From Athripsodes cinereus (lineage: Eukaryota > Arthropoda > Insecta > Trichoptera > Leptoceridae), in the NCBI GenBank assembly GCA_947579605.1, contig OX388315.1, forward strand, positions 1,550,001 through 1,614,000: a DNA stretch of 64,000 bases, written 5' to 3'. Positions within the stretch are counted from its first letter, which is position 1, and each line of letters begins with the position of its first letter. Under the pieces are notes generated by a model. It saw nothing but the letters and a program-made list of their open reading frames with translations. It ran no database searches and was not told the DNA's origin. Positions 19,101-29,871 of this stretch are shown here, piece by piece. A program made the position numbers and the translations under genes.

Positions 19101-21857
19101 GTCATCGAGAGTATAGCACCCTGGTGAAAAAAAAAAAGAAATTTTAAAGTTCAAATAATCTTTTTAACATATTACAGAGCACCTCTTAAACCGTGTATTG
19201 CAAGAATATTTGCAGGATCAAATAATTTGTCAGATCTTTACATATATTCTGATGTAAAATCAATCAATGTGCATCCTGATTATAAAAATTTAGCAGGACG
19301 AGGTCTTTGGAATGATATTGGACTTCTAGAAGTAAGTATTTAAAAAAAAATGCCTTATTCTTATACATTTTTTAAATATTTTTTTTTAAATTTACATAAC
19401 ATGCACAGACAATTTACACAGATCGAGCTAGTAAAATCTTGTAAAAAAAATTTACACAGATCGAGCTAGTAAAATCTTGAAAACTATAATAAAAATCTTG
19501 TACTATGGGTTTTATTTTAACGCGACGATATTTTATACAATGCACTAAATACATGTAAATGTAGCAAAGTGTACAATTTGTGAAAACATACACATGACAT
19601 TAGATACTTATTGATAAGCAGTTGAATGAGAATACCTAATAATATTATCATATTATTTTATAGACTTTTCTGGCTGCGTAATGCTGAGAAATATATCCGC
19701 GATGAGTGTACATAATGTAGGACCCATGGTAATTCCCTGTGGAATACCATCAAAATCAGAATATTTTTAGTCAGCATAATTTGAAAATGAAGCATACTTT
19801 GTATTTTTAAATTTTTGTAAAGTATTCACCTTTAAATCATCGTCAATCACTTTTGAAGTAATAAACGAATACATTTTTTTTATCTCGATTGTAACTTGAT
19901 ATGTAGGCAAATTAAGACGACCGGAATGCTACATTTTTTTTAGTTAATTGTGCCGCATGTTGTTGAATGCCGACCGACCTTTGAATCATTACCTTTTTAT
20001 CTGCACTTTAATTTGTAATTATTGTATGTTTTATGCTCTTTGTTGAGAAATAAAATAGAATTAAAAAAAAATGCCATTAATTTTCCATCCATAAATCTTT
20101 GCTTTAAACTATAATTAATCTTTTTCTGTGATCTTAATGAACTATAAATAATATATTTCAGCTCCACAAAAGGTTCAACTTGAATGATTACATAAAAGTT
20201 ATTCCACTGAGAAAAACGCCAGTCGAAACCGGGACTAGTTGCATTATTAGTGGATGGGGTAAGACCGAGGTGAGTTAAATTAATAAAAGTGAGTTCAAAT
20301 AAATCTATTCGTTTTGGGTGCAAACTCGTGTTAAGTGATTATTCATATTCATTCATTATTTGTACCATCATGGCATTTACGACAAGTGGAGTACCCAGGG
20401 GACCAAATACTGGGGATAAAACACGCAAGCATTTCTACCCATGCCAATTAAAATCAAGGCGTTCTCGATGGGTGGCATGCAGTACGGTAAACATTTTTTA
20501 CGAATATCTGGCTTTTACAAGTCGTTCGAAAACTTTCTGAAAAGATTGGGAAATATATTCTTTGCCGGAAACTCTACTAAAAAAAGAATAAAAATAGTCA
20601 TAGTAATGCATTGAAACGTTAGCGAATATGCAATCAAGATGAATCGTTTAAGTCACACAGATGGTGACATCTGATAACTGTATGTAAAATTAGATCTTTA
20701 AGCTCTCTTTATTACAATGCTGTTCCACACTTACAAAAGGTCTGCAACATTATACTGGCGTTTTGTGGCCCGCTTTGATTGCAGACATCATTCAGCCAAC
20801 TCGAGCTAGTGGTCTGTAGTTGTACTCTCCCATTTGTCTTGAGCTTTTACACCCGTGTAGAATATTCCTGAATCGTTCTTATAATAATCACAACTGTCTG
20901 CATAATATATTGGACTATTAAGAATTGATTATTAAATTGCTGAAAAGGGCTGGTAGCTGAAAATCGCTTGACTTAATCACATGGACCAACCCCTCAAAAA
21001 CTGTCGTGTGTTGAGTAAAGAATGTATCAAGAACGGAATTGAGAGAAATCCTATCGAAAAATTTACATGCATGTGTGTTTTTCAGGTTGGAGATATTAGT
21101 ATGCTATTGAGATCTGCAATAGTTCCCATTGTTAATATATCTAAATGTGCCGCAGTCTATGAAGAAGCTCATCAGCAACCATTATTCCCTAAGCACGTCT
21201 GCGCAGGTCGAGAGGAAGGCGGGATGGACAGTTGTCAGGTATGTGTCAGTTTATTTTTCGTTCCCCCAAAGTTAGTGAGCACTCTGAGAAAAGTCTCTCA
21301 GTCTTGCTCTGTTTGGCCCACTTGAGTTGTACCCGTCCATTGTTATATATTATTATGCAGCCAGGACATTTGTTCTTTTTCTCCTCCGTGACGCCCTTCA
21401 ATCTTGCCTCAACAAGAATATTAAAATCAAATGATATAGGTAAAAGGTATGTCAAAAACGATCGAAGTATTCTTCGGAATGATAGTCCACGGGGGGACCT
21501 GATGAAATATAAGTAAAAGAGAGTATGTTCATGTATAATTATTGTAAAAGTTTATATTTTAAGGGTGATTCTGGAGGTCCATTAGTATGTGAAGGTCAAC
21601 TAACAGGCGTTGTATCAAATGGATTAGGTTGTGGAGATGCCCTCTACCCTGGAATATACACAGAAATATTTTCATTCTTGGATTGGATAATACCACCAAC
21701 AGAACCTCCAATCATTGATCCCGAACCTGATCAACCTACTGTCATACCAAAAATAGAAGTATTTAGTGGAAACAATAAGCATTTTCTTCATAATCAGCTG
21801 TTGATTCTTCAACTAATTTTATATTGTTGTACTCGTATAATGGTTTTATTATTTTAA
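16117..21857 (+). CDS. Trypsin-like serine protease with intact triad and C-terminal tail
   Basis: Seven exons: 16117-16165, 16647-16723, 17992-18104, 19178-19331, 20162-20269, 21086-21238, 21564-21857; 315 residues. Signal peptide [16 protein letters not shown], short propeptide, activation site [10 protein letters not shown], then [17 protein letters not shown] (catalytic His), NDIGLLE (catalytic Asp) and [13 protein letters not shown] (catalytic Ser). Asp six residues before the Ser marks a trypsin-type S1 pocket. After the domain (FLDWI) comes a Pro/acidic linker ([15 protein letters not shown]) and a hydrophobic end, suggesting membrane or GPI anchoring. No CLIP domain. Known of the family: secreted zymogens activated by cleavage before IVGG. 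Intron phases equal those of the upstream homologue, so the genes are tandem duplicates. Confidence 0.95.
16269..16376. repeat. Tandem duplication, 54-bp unit
   Basis: The block starting CTTTATTAATCATGACTTTA and ending ATGACTATTTTTT occurs twice in direct succession in intron 1 of the second protease gene. Confidence 0.85.
17041..17991. other. Intron 2 interior, unclassified
   Basis: The block at about 17480-17620 is less AT-rich (GTGTGACGTCGCTAGGCGC, GCTCCGCCACGAGTGG) and may be a decayed element, but I found no second copy. 16975-17040 is a piece of repeat E. Confidence 0.35.
18230..18800 (+). mobile_element. Probable LINE 3' UTR in intron 3
   Basis: T-rich sequence that ends in CCTGTAAAATTGAAATAAAT followed by (AAAT)n at 18784-18800, the usual 3' end of a non-LTR element. 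No ORF remains. A 40-bp segment (TTTGAGAGATTTTATATGAT and onward) is duplicated at 18492-18560. Confidence 0.5.
18898..19037. mobile_element. Foldback repeat in intron 3
   Basis: TTAATTCCACTGAAGACTTT, GAAAGCTTTCG and CGTCAG pair with CTGACGATGAAAGC and CACCAGTGGAATTA. The plan resembles the Penelope-like foldbacks elsewhere in the window, including CTGACGA followed by GAAAGC, but no stem II can be drawn. Confidence 0.55.
19405..19600 (-). mobile_element. SINE D 3' part, with internal duplication
   Basis: TTTACACAGATCGAGCTAG, CTTGTACTATGGGTTTTA and TATACAATGCACTAAATAC match the non-tRNA part of the fuller copy at 57005-57245. The first block (TTTACACAGATCGAGCTAGT) is present twice in a row. 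Confidence 0.6.
20345..20575 (-). mobile_element. Repeat C copy in intron 5
   Basis: CATCATGGCATTTACGACAAG, GACCAAATACTGGGG, GATGGGTGGCATGCAG and GGCTTTTACAAGTCGTTCG, ending in TTTGCCGG. It is a diverged but near full-length minus-strand copy. Confidence 0.7.
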
Positions 21858-21882
21858 TAATATTTCTATACATGCCTGCTGC

Positions 21883-21888
21883 AATAAA
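21883..21888 (+). terminator. Polyadenylation signal of second protease gene
   Basis: AATAAA 26 bases after the stop codon, in GCTGCAATAAACATTG. The resulting 3' UTR would be under 60 bases. Confidence 0.65.
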
Positions 21889-22154
21889 CATTGATTATAG
21901 TTATCAGAACATTTTATTACTCTTGTACAAACCAGGAATAGAAAAAGTCTTCCACTTTTTCTGAGACTAACTTTATCGAGTGTCCTTTATCCTTTATAAT
22001 TAAACAGTGTCCTTTATTCTTCATTCTTCAAAATTATTGAGTGTGCTTTATACTTCATTTTTTATAATTATCGAGTGTTTTTTTCGAGTTTTTTATAATT
22101 ATTCTTGATAATAATTCTCTGTAGCCCATTGATTTAGCACTTAAATCATCAGAA

Positions 22155-22300
22155 ATTATCTCTTTTTCTTTCTACTTCTACTGTACCATCACGACATATC
22201 CCTCAAGTGAGGTAGCCAGCAGAGCAGCTGCGTGCAATAAATACGCAAGCTGTCCTCTCTGTGTCAACAAAAAATCAAGACGCTCAGGATTTTTGTGCAA
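22155..22300 (-). mobile_element. Repeat C copy, 3' half
   Basis: TACCATCACGACATATCCC, AGGTAGCCAGCAGAGCAGC, AAGCTGTCCTCTCTGTG and GACGCTCAGG in family order. Confidence 0.75.
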
Positions 22301-22464
22301 CACAGCGTTTTCGTTGATATGTTAGTTTTCTACAAAATATTGAGTTGATAATTTGATATTTTTTATTGAAAACAACAAACAATACAGATATAACAATACA
22401 TAGAGTATTTTATGAAAACTTAAATCTAGACATTCTCCTTATAGAGACAAGTCTCGTATAACGT

Positions 22465-22941
22465 ATAAGGTAAATTAGGTGTATGTATGCAAGCGAAACT
22501 TGGACACGGCTGAAGAAGGACAAGAGTGGAATAATTGCAGTGGAGATGCGATCACTGAGAAGAATGGTAGGTAAAACATTGCGTGATAGAGTAAGAAATG
22601 AGGATATTAGAAGAATGAGTGGATGCAAGAGGAGTGTTGTGGATAGAATGCGTGTAAATAAATTGATATGGTTTGGTCATGTGGAGCGAATGGATGGTGT
22701 AAGATTGACAAAGAGGGTGTATTTATCTGAAAGAGAGGGTGTGAGAAAGCGCGGACGTCCAAGAACTACGTGGCTTAACCACGTAGATCAAATTCTCAAG
22801 GACGGTCGCATGTTAAGTAAGATGAATCGGCGTGCATGTATGAGAAACTGGATGAATGTAGAGGAAGCGAAAGATGTATGTAAGGATAGATCGATATGGC
22901 GTTCCGTTCTCTCTGCCTACCCCACCTGGGACACGGCGTGA
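22465..22941 (+). pseudogene. LINE ORF2 C-terminal fragment, best-preserved copy
   Basis: Open from about 22470 to the stop after YPTWDTA. It reads YASETWTRLKKD (end of the thumb), [78 protein letters not shown] and [17 protein letters not shown]. It is the 5'-truncated end of an RTE-like LINE. The 3' end GAGGGTATAGTATAC is followed within 20 bases by a SINE A copy. Confidence 0.88.
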
Positions 22942-22960
22942 GGGTATAGTATACGTCGTG

Positions 22961-23140
22961 AGTACGTCGGTAGCCTGGAGGTAGAGTCTCGGCCTTCAGA
23001 ACAAGGGGTCCGTGGTTCGATCCCAGGTGCCGGCACACTCCCCTTTCACGGCACAAGCTTTTAGCTTAGTGTGAAAGGTGTATAAGGTTGTATTTGGGTT
23101 TATAACAAAACCCAGATATATCTTTTAAAAAAAAAAATTA
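22961..23140 (+). mobile_element. SINE A, full-length copy
   Basis: The tRNA-like head has box A-like TAGCCTGGAGGTAGAGTCTC and box B GGTTCGATCCCAGG. The body is CCCCTTTCACGGCACAAGC and GTATAAGGTTGTATTTGGG; the tail is AACCCAGATATATC plus an A-run. Nearly identical to 59275-59452, so the family moved recently. Confidence 0.9.
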
Positions 23141-23253
23141 GGTAATTTGAAACAAGTGTTTCTTTCTACTATAAGTTATTGATCAAGAGAGAGACGTCTT
23201 TCGACTTATCAGGTCATTATCAATCGATATTATTTCAAATTACCTAATTATGG
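23127..23253. mobile_element. Foldback with hammerhead-like sequence (Penelope-like remnant)
   Basis: Ends AATTAGGTAATTTGAAA and TTTCAAATTACCTAATT are inverted repeats. On the minus strand between them: TTGATAA (23217-23223), T, GAC-CTGATAA-GTC (23203-23215), GAAA (23199-23202), palindromic AGACGTCT (23192-23199) and a C at the cleavage position. The core departs from CTGANGA at two positions, so it is probably an inactive relative. Confidence 0.55.
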
Positions 23254-23464
23254 AAATAACGTAAAGGTGTGAAAATAAAAGTCGATATTTATTTTTGATA
23301 TTTAATTTAACTAAATTGTACTCATAACAATAATATTCGACATATTTACAAATTAATTTTCTTTATTGGAAAAGAAAATCATGTTGGCTAGAAGAAAGGA
23401 TATTCTACAAATCACACCGCGAGCCATGTTCTATATTAACAAGATCCGAGAAATATGGAACATG

Positions 23465-23524
23465 TCAGCGTGTAAAAGCATCTTTGCGAGCTTCAAATAA
23501 TTGGTCATCTAAGCGAAGGTTTGC
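23465..23524 (-). CDS. Candidate terminal exon of an unidentified minus-strand gene
   Basis: A strong acceptor (TTTATTTTCTTTTGCAG on the minus strand) precedes an open stretch ANLRLDDQLFEARKDAFTR and a stop at 23465-23467. A consensus AATAAA follows on the minus strand at 23362-23367, about 100 bases after the stop, so acceptor, short C-terminal peptide, stop and polyadenylation signal fall in the right order and spacing. The peptide looks like real protein (charged, no low-complexity bias), but I do not recognise the family. No upstream exon was found with confidence. The reading phase is assumed to be 0; the other two phases stop within 12 codons. Confidence 0.4.
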   Translation of the reverse strand, partial: ANLRLDDQLFEARKDAFTR

Positions 23525-23529
23525 CTGCA

Positions 23530-25450
23530 AAAGAAAATAAAGTATATTAGTGGGAAATCTCAAAATATAAGGCAATTGAAAGGCTTAGTGGTTTAACATT
23601 TAATGTTTTTCCTGGTTAATATAAATTAAAAACTTTAGCATAAAAAGTACTTTTTTCGAGAGAACATCAATAAATTTTTGAGAATTATCGCACTGCTTAG
23701 AAGGGACAGAGGCTTAAGAAATCTTGCAATTTAATTTTGGTCAAATCATGAATAACAAAATATTTAATGGGCTGGTAACAAAATACACATATTTTTCAAA
23801 AAAGGTTTTTTTTTTTTAAATAATCATACCTAATCGGTTTTCAACATGCTTAAGTAATGGTGTTGGTTCACTTACCCAAAAATCCTTTGCAGTGAATGAT
23901 GTGCCAAAAAAACACGTTTGTGAATACAAATTACTAAATATTCATTGGTCATCACACTAAAAAATACTACTTTGTATGAAAAAAGGAACGATTACTAAAA
24001 CGTTGAGATTGAGCATCTTCTAAAAATTGACTACACTGTTAATCACAATTAGATATGACTTCTACACGAAGAAATTCGGTGATTGATCAATACTTTAGGA
24101 TTCTGGAAAATGGGTTGCAGATCAAAGAAGAACAGCATGGACAGACTTGTTCAATGATGATTGTAAAGTTAACATTCTGCTGTAAAGAGACACTTTAGAA
24201 TGGTATGAGAAAGTATAATATGAAAACTACTAGAAGCAATGACCCAGCATAATATGAAAGTTAAAATCTTGACACATCCGTGAGCGCTTTGTATTTGCAG
24301 AAGTGTCGACCCATAGCATTTTTTTTAAATCCCATGATAATTCATGTAATTTCAATTTCTTTTGATTTTTCAATACTTTTTAAACCGTTAAATTATTCGA
24401 ACAGTGTTTTTCTTTCTAATTTAGAACAAGTGGACTATAGAGAGAACCTTGAGGAATACCAAAATTGCAGCAAATCTTGAATAGAAAAATATATTTCGCC
24501 AAAATATGTTGCAGTTTTACGCCAATCAGGAGAATAATGATATGAATATCATTATGTATGGATAACTAAAATATGATAATTCTTCAAATAAATTTAAAAA
24601 AAAACATTTTAGTGGTCACATACCTACTGATCTCCTCTCGGTGCTAAAATAGTGATCAATAATTTCTTATAGAAGTGATCAATAATTTCTTATAGATTTA
24701 CCACATTAATAATAATATTTTGGATAGAATTTTTTTTTAATTATCTTTTTTTTTCTTAAAACTTTTTTTAGTTTTAAGAGTGCAAGGAATACTTACCTAA
24801 ATCTTTTATTCCAAATTTTGGCAATTTTTAATATTATCTAAGGATGATATCTGAAGTTCATGATAAAGGTAGATTTCTATATGACAAGAAACATTCCATC
24901 TACAATGTTTGATTACTTCACAGAATGCAATCCCAACATGAAATTTTATTCTTTGGTGATGCTTGACATCCAATTTTGGGTACTTGATCAGGAAATGGTA
25001 GTTTTTATTGTATGATTTGCCTTTTTTGGTTTGACAGCTTGTAGTGTAACTTATGATGCTGTGTAGATATAGGAAGCAGAGTAGAGACTGTTTTGAATGG
25101 TTCTGGATCAGGATTTTATTACACACATTATGAATTTGTGCAAACATCGAGAGTTAGAAAAATTATACAGATGATCCCAAATGTTCTTCTGTTGTGGACT
25201 ACTTGTGCAATTACTTCTATCAGAATTTTTTGACATAAAAACTAAGAAAGTAGATAGTTACATATCATATTATTATAGCCTTTAAAAATTATATTTTTAA
25301 CCAATCAGTTGAATTTAAAAGTATAAAGACAAAACTAAGCATTAATCAGTTTTGATAATTGTGTGATCAAAACTGAGAATTGATTATCTCAAAATATCGA
25401 AGTTCTATGTATATGTAGGTAAATATTGAAGTAAAACTCAGATATTAATT
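23530..25450. other. AT-rich region without assignable gene
   Basis: It contains a tandem duplication AGTGATCAATAATTTCTTAT at 24653-24694 and a minus-strand open stretch of 113 codons at 24806-25147 that I could not relate to any family. 24100-24200 (GGTTGCAGATCAAAGAAGAA and onward) may be a worn-out element. Confidence 0.35.
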
Positions 25451-25453
25451 AAT

Positions 25454-25590
25454 TCAAATAAAATGTGTGTTGGCATTTAAATTTTGATCAATTAAATTGT
25501 GTAACTCAGAATTGATCCGTTCAAACTAAATGTGTGTTGGCATTTAAACTGAGTTTTGATCAATTTGAAATTAAATTTTGTAACCAAACT
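25454..25590. repeat. Direct repeat of about 70 bp
   Basis: AATGTGTGTTGGCATTTAAA followed by TTTTGATCAATT occurs at 25461 and again at 25528, with related GATCAATT/AACTGAAAACTG words on both sides from 25340 to 25640. Confidence 0.6.
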
Positions 25591-26021
25591 GAAAACTGAT
25601 TAGTTAGAAGTGTGATTGTGTAACCACAGTGAAAACTGTCAAATTGAAACTGTATAATGAAAAATAAATAGCATAGTCAAATCTGATCGGTCGTTTGTCA
25701 ACTTTTTTGCTGTCATAAAATTTATGTCGGAATTGTTAAATTGAAATCAAATAATTCTGATAGATGAATATATTAGAATGTTTAATGGTTGTTGTAAATG
25801 AGAGACATGCTTATGAAAACATTTATTTTAATGAATGAATAATCCTCATCATTATAAAATAACAATATATAATTTAGTTACAAAAAAGAAAACCATAACA
25901 TACTGTCTCCATCATATCATAAATATCACCAAAAACAGTAATATTCAATCATTATTATTACAATATTTTATTTAATATTATGAATCTCATACAAAATCAT
26001 ATAAATAATGACGATGTACCT

Positions 26022-26193
26022 ACATTATATACAATCAGGATGTACATTGTATGCAATCAGAATATACATTGTATACAATCAGGATGTACATTGTATACAA
26101 TTAGGATGTACATTGTATGCAATCAGGATGTACATTGTATACAATCAGGATGTACATTGTATACAATCAGGATGTACATTGTACACAATCAAC
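26022..26193. repeat. Minisatellite, 22-bp unit, about 7.8 copies
   Basis: Consensus ATGTACATTGTATACAATCAG plus G, seven full units from 26040 to 26193 and a partial one before. Units differ at one to three bases. Each contains the palindromes TGTACA and TTGTATACAA. Because 22 is not a multiple of 3, the array is open in several frames; I regard those frames as chance. Confidence 0.95.
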
Positions 26194-27101
26194 CAATATG
26201 TATAAAAATTATGCTTTGAAATATTATTATGAATTAAAACATTTTGGTATGATTATGTAGGTATCCCATCCATCTTTTGTAAGAATGGTGAATAAACAGT
26301 ATTTAGAAATAATCACTTTATCAGAAAAACAAATCATTGACATCTTCAGAAAATATTGTGTAAAATAGATAAACGCATATATTTTTACTGGAATATGAAT
26401 TCATATTCTTAAAAAAATGTCCTTTTTAAACGGCACTGTTAATGTAATTAAAGATTTTTATTGATTTTTATTTCTCAATTTACAAATTGATTTTACAAAA
26501 CTATTTGATTCACCTTTCTTACAGAACACAGATAATACCTGCGTGAATTATACACCGTAATGAAATATTTAATAAATAGTGTAGTCCCCAAATTACCTCA
26601 ATCACTCAGACATAAAATTATTTCTATATTAAAACATTTTTTTTTTTCGTTCACCTTTACATTCTTTTTAATAACAGAAAAAAAAAACAAGTATTTTCCA
26701 TCGTAATAAAATTTGGGTCAAATTGGACAAATTTAAACCCAGTTTTATAAATTTGTTTGGACGTCCAAAAAAGCTTTTTACTATCTAAAAATATTCAGCG
26801 ATGAAACGTCCCATTCATCCTGAATCTTTATTATTTATGGCACAAAGAGGTAATCCTTTAAAAATTAGTTTTCATAAGAATCCTTTAACCCTAGAGGAGT
26901 TTAATTTCATAAAATGGAAAAGACATGTACCTACACTGTTGTCGTATATTTACGTCACCACTATATTATGCCACAAAAGGCATATTCATAAGATAAATAA
27001 ATGACCTACTTAGATTGCAATAACCCAGTCCGTAAACTTACAATTAGAAATTTTTATCTGTCACTAAGCACATGTTAAAAGAGATGTTCTTTCTAGCGCA
27101 C
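26194..27101. other. AT-rich spacer with repeat C trace
   Basis: Only 26795-26840 (TATTCAGCGATGAAACG, CCCATTCATCCTGAATC) is recognisable, as a short plus-strand repeat C piece. No gene seen. Confidence 0.45.
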
Positions 27102-27507
27102 TAGTGATGTAACGAATATTCGTATTCGCATTCGCGAATATTCGCATATTTCAAAGTATTCGCATTTGCATTCGTATTCGCAAAAAAATATGCAAATGTT
27201 TTGCGAATATTATTTCGGTGATAAAGAATCGGAAAATCGGTAAAAGTACCGGATACTTACCCGGTACATTGTAGAAAAAGGTACTGCAAGAAAATGTTCT
27301 CTAAGAAAACCGAGGAGTTTTGAAATATTTTAAATTCCTATACCATTTTGAAAATTCGGCGACGGGGGGGCAGAAATTTTAATGATTAAGCAATATTGTA
27401 GAAATCTAAGCAAGTCAGTATTCGCTATTCGCATTCGCATTCGCGAATGTCAGCAACAAATATTCGCATTCGCGGATATCCAAAATCACACATTCGTTAC
27501 ATCACTA
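27102..27507. mobile_element. hAT-type MITE with TAGTGATGTAACGAAT ends
   Basis: Inverted ends TAGTGATGTAACGAAT and ATTCGTTACATCACTA, flanked by TAGCGCAC (27094-27101) and AAGTGCAC (27508-27515), an 8-bp duplication with two changes, as expected for hAT. Both subterminal regions are full of ATTCGCATTCG words. The interior 27290-27385 is shared with other loci (see findings). No transposase. Confidence 0.8.
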
Positions 27508-29254
27508 AAGTGCACATACAACAAATTATAAAATTTAATATTTTCTCATTTAAAGTCCTTATTTTTTGTGGTTTTTGTCTACAGCCTTAATGCTTAGAAG
27601 TTTTGGCACGCCATTAATCTCCCAGAATATTAAAATTTTGAATTGTTAGCTTGTCGAACTGGGTAATTGATAAGATAGTAAATCAGGGACTACCTAATAA
27701 TAATGTCTCTTAGATGATTATATCAATGGCACTTTGTATGTTAAAAATAACATTTTTTAAAGTATTAATATGAGGAGGATATAATTCCAGCCAATGTGAG
27801 ATGAATGTTTTTCATAGTGAACACTTAGCAGGCAGTTGTCCTTTCCTAGAAGGTTGTGAAGAAAAAAAATAGCAAGTTAGATAACAATTATAATAATGAT
27901 AACAATATGGAAATCAATATCTACTATGCATGAAATGTTGTAATAAATATAAGGTTAATAACGGCAAAACTAACTACTTTATGATGTATTCTACGCTTGA
28001 AACTATTCTACAGAGCAATTTTATTTTAGATGATTGGGGTTGTGGCTAAAATAAAGACCCATGGAATCTTTTCATAGAAATTGCAAAAATGTATTGTCCA
28101 GTTTTGCCCATGCCCTTGCAAATTTTCACTGAGATATCTTGATTTGGTACGCTAGTATCCCTGATTTTGTCTGAAAGGTCTATGCTGTTAATTTTATCGA
28201 GATTTCAGTCTCAATGTAAGTTATATGTTTTTTTAATCTATTTCAATTTGTATTTTATTCCACTCTTTTCTGTAAGTTTTTGAATATCCTGCAAAAGACA
28301 GATATTCCTAAAAAATCACATTTTAAGACATTTAAAATCTTCAGTTCAGGGAAGAGACATGCCATCCATCCTGAATGTCTTATTTTTTAAATTGGTACGG
28401 GGAGGACAATAGTCTTGGCTGGCTACTCCACTTATTTCTCAATGTTACTATATAAAAAAAAATTAACCAACAGCGGGAATCGAACCTCTGTTATTATAAT
28501 CTGTATAATTGGTTCCATTTCAATACAAATTATAAAACGTTATTCAGATAATTTTAAGAATATGTCATTTAGAGAACTTAGCTTTGTCCTCGACAAAATA
28601 GTAATAATGAAATTCTCTTGATTCCATTGATAATTTTAAACTCTAACTAAATACAGAAGTCCTAAAACAAATAAGGCACCTTTATAACAAAATTACTCTT
28701 TGATTGAAATAAGTAAAAGTTCTTCAGACAAAAAAGCCAGCAAATTTTTTTCATGAATTTTGATATGAAAAACAAACTTAACAAAAATTGATGCCAATTC
28801 AAGAACGATGATAATTTTTTCATGATTATCAAACAATGTATGAAACTCTACCATGATACACAACAATTAATGTAATAGTAAGTTAAAACAAATAAAAAAA
28901 TATAAATAAATGTTCAACATGCCAATGAAACCACCATCTCAATTTAATTGCAACAAAAATGAAATACATAGCAACAAAATTTTACCCAAATAAAAATCCA
29001 TGCACAATAATATATGTAGTTAAGGGAGGAAAGGAAATGGGGAGCTTGGAAAATAAAAGGAGCACTATCTTCAGAATATGGTTAGTCTTTGGGGGGCGAA
29101 TCTGAATCAGAAAATGAAAAATAACAGATTAATAAAACAAAATGTATAATTATATAATAATATTATAATGACAAGCGCCATGCAATATAAATTGAACACT
29201 GATTATTACAAAAGTGTCGAGTATCAAAAATTTCAAAAATGATTTCTTTACTCT
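27508..29254. other. AT-rich region with repeat C and a tRNA-like trace
   Basis: 28255-28440 is a plus-strand repeat C copy (CTGTAAGTTTTTGAATATCC, AAAGACAGATATTCC, GCCATCCATCCTGAATGTC, GGAGGACAATAG). At 28475-28500 the minus strand reads AGAGGTTCGATTCCCGC, a box B-like end of a truncated SINE. No gene seen. Confidence 0.5.
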
Positions 29255-29538
29255 CAATAGACCATTAAAGGATGACGTCACAGAAAAATCATTGAGGGGC
29301 ATCAGGCATCCCAACACAACAGACGATTACGGTGTAATATTAGGTAGAACGCCTAAAGAATACCTAATAATCAAAAAAAACTGTCAGTGTTGATTTTGTT
29401 ATTATTTTGTCGTCTGACTTTCTTTTTTTTCTCTTATGGCATAACATCCTACAAGGATGATTTGCGCAATCTGACTGTTTGCCCCCCAAGCAAAAGCAAA
29501 TCCATAGACAAGACCACGTGACCTTTAATGGTCTATTG
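29255..29538. mobile_element. TIR MITE with CAATAGACCATTAAAGG ends
   Basis: Seventeen-base perfect inverted ends CAATAGACCATTAAAGG and CCTTTAATGGTCTATTG, continued by GATGACGTCAC and CACGTGA. 284 bp, no coding capacity. Target duplication not clear. Confidence 0.75.
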
Positions 29539-29871
29539 GTGTACAAAGTTGCAATGTGATTGAACAACATAGTGTACTTTAAACTTTGTCCAATGGATAT
29601 CACTTGTGCTATGTTACTCTGCTGTCTTCCTAACTTTTATTCACTTTTTCTTGGTTTTAGACACTTAGCACCTTTGTATTAATCAACCTTCAATTTAATA
29701 AACATAATAAATTGTATGATTGTAGTAGTAATGATTGTAGAATTTTGTTTTGGATCCACAAATATTGTAGTTTAAAGACAATATGTTATAGTTTTACATT
29801 AATTCAACAAATTTTACATATATAATCTCAAATTTCACAAATAAAATGTATTTAGATGAATTTTTACACCT

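Noticed and set aside
22983..23034. Possible tRNA gene (good box A and box B)
   Set aside because: No plausible anticodon arm or acceptor stem, and the same sequence recurs with a fixed non-tRNA tail at two other loci, so it is the head of SINE A.
24806..25147. 113-codon minus-strand open frame with a protein-like stretch (RIKFHVGIAFCEVIKHCRW)
   Set aside because: A stop lies three codons before the first ATG, no splice acceptor or partner exon is evident, and I recognise no family. One such frame is not surprising in 64 kb; kept out of the gene list.
26022..26193. CRISPR-like array
   Set aside because: Direct tandem repeat without spacers in a eukaryotic genome; it is a minisatellite.
25980..26219. 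Open frames across the minisatellite
   Set aside because: They arise because the 22-bp unit lacks stops in several frames; the predicted peptides are simple repeats with no start context.
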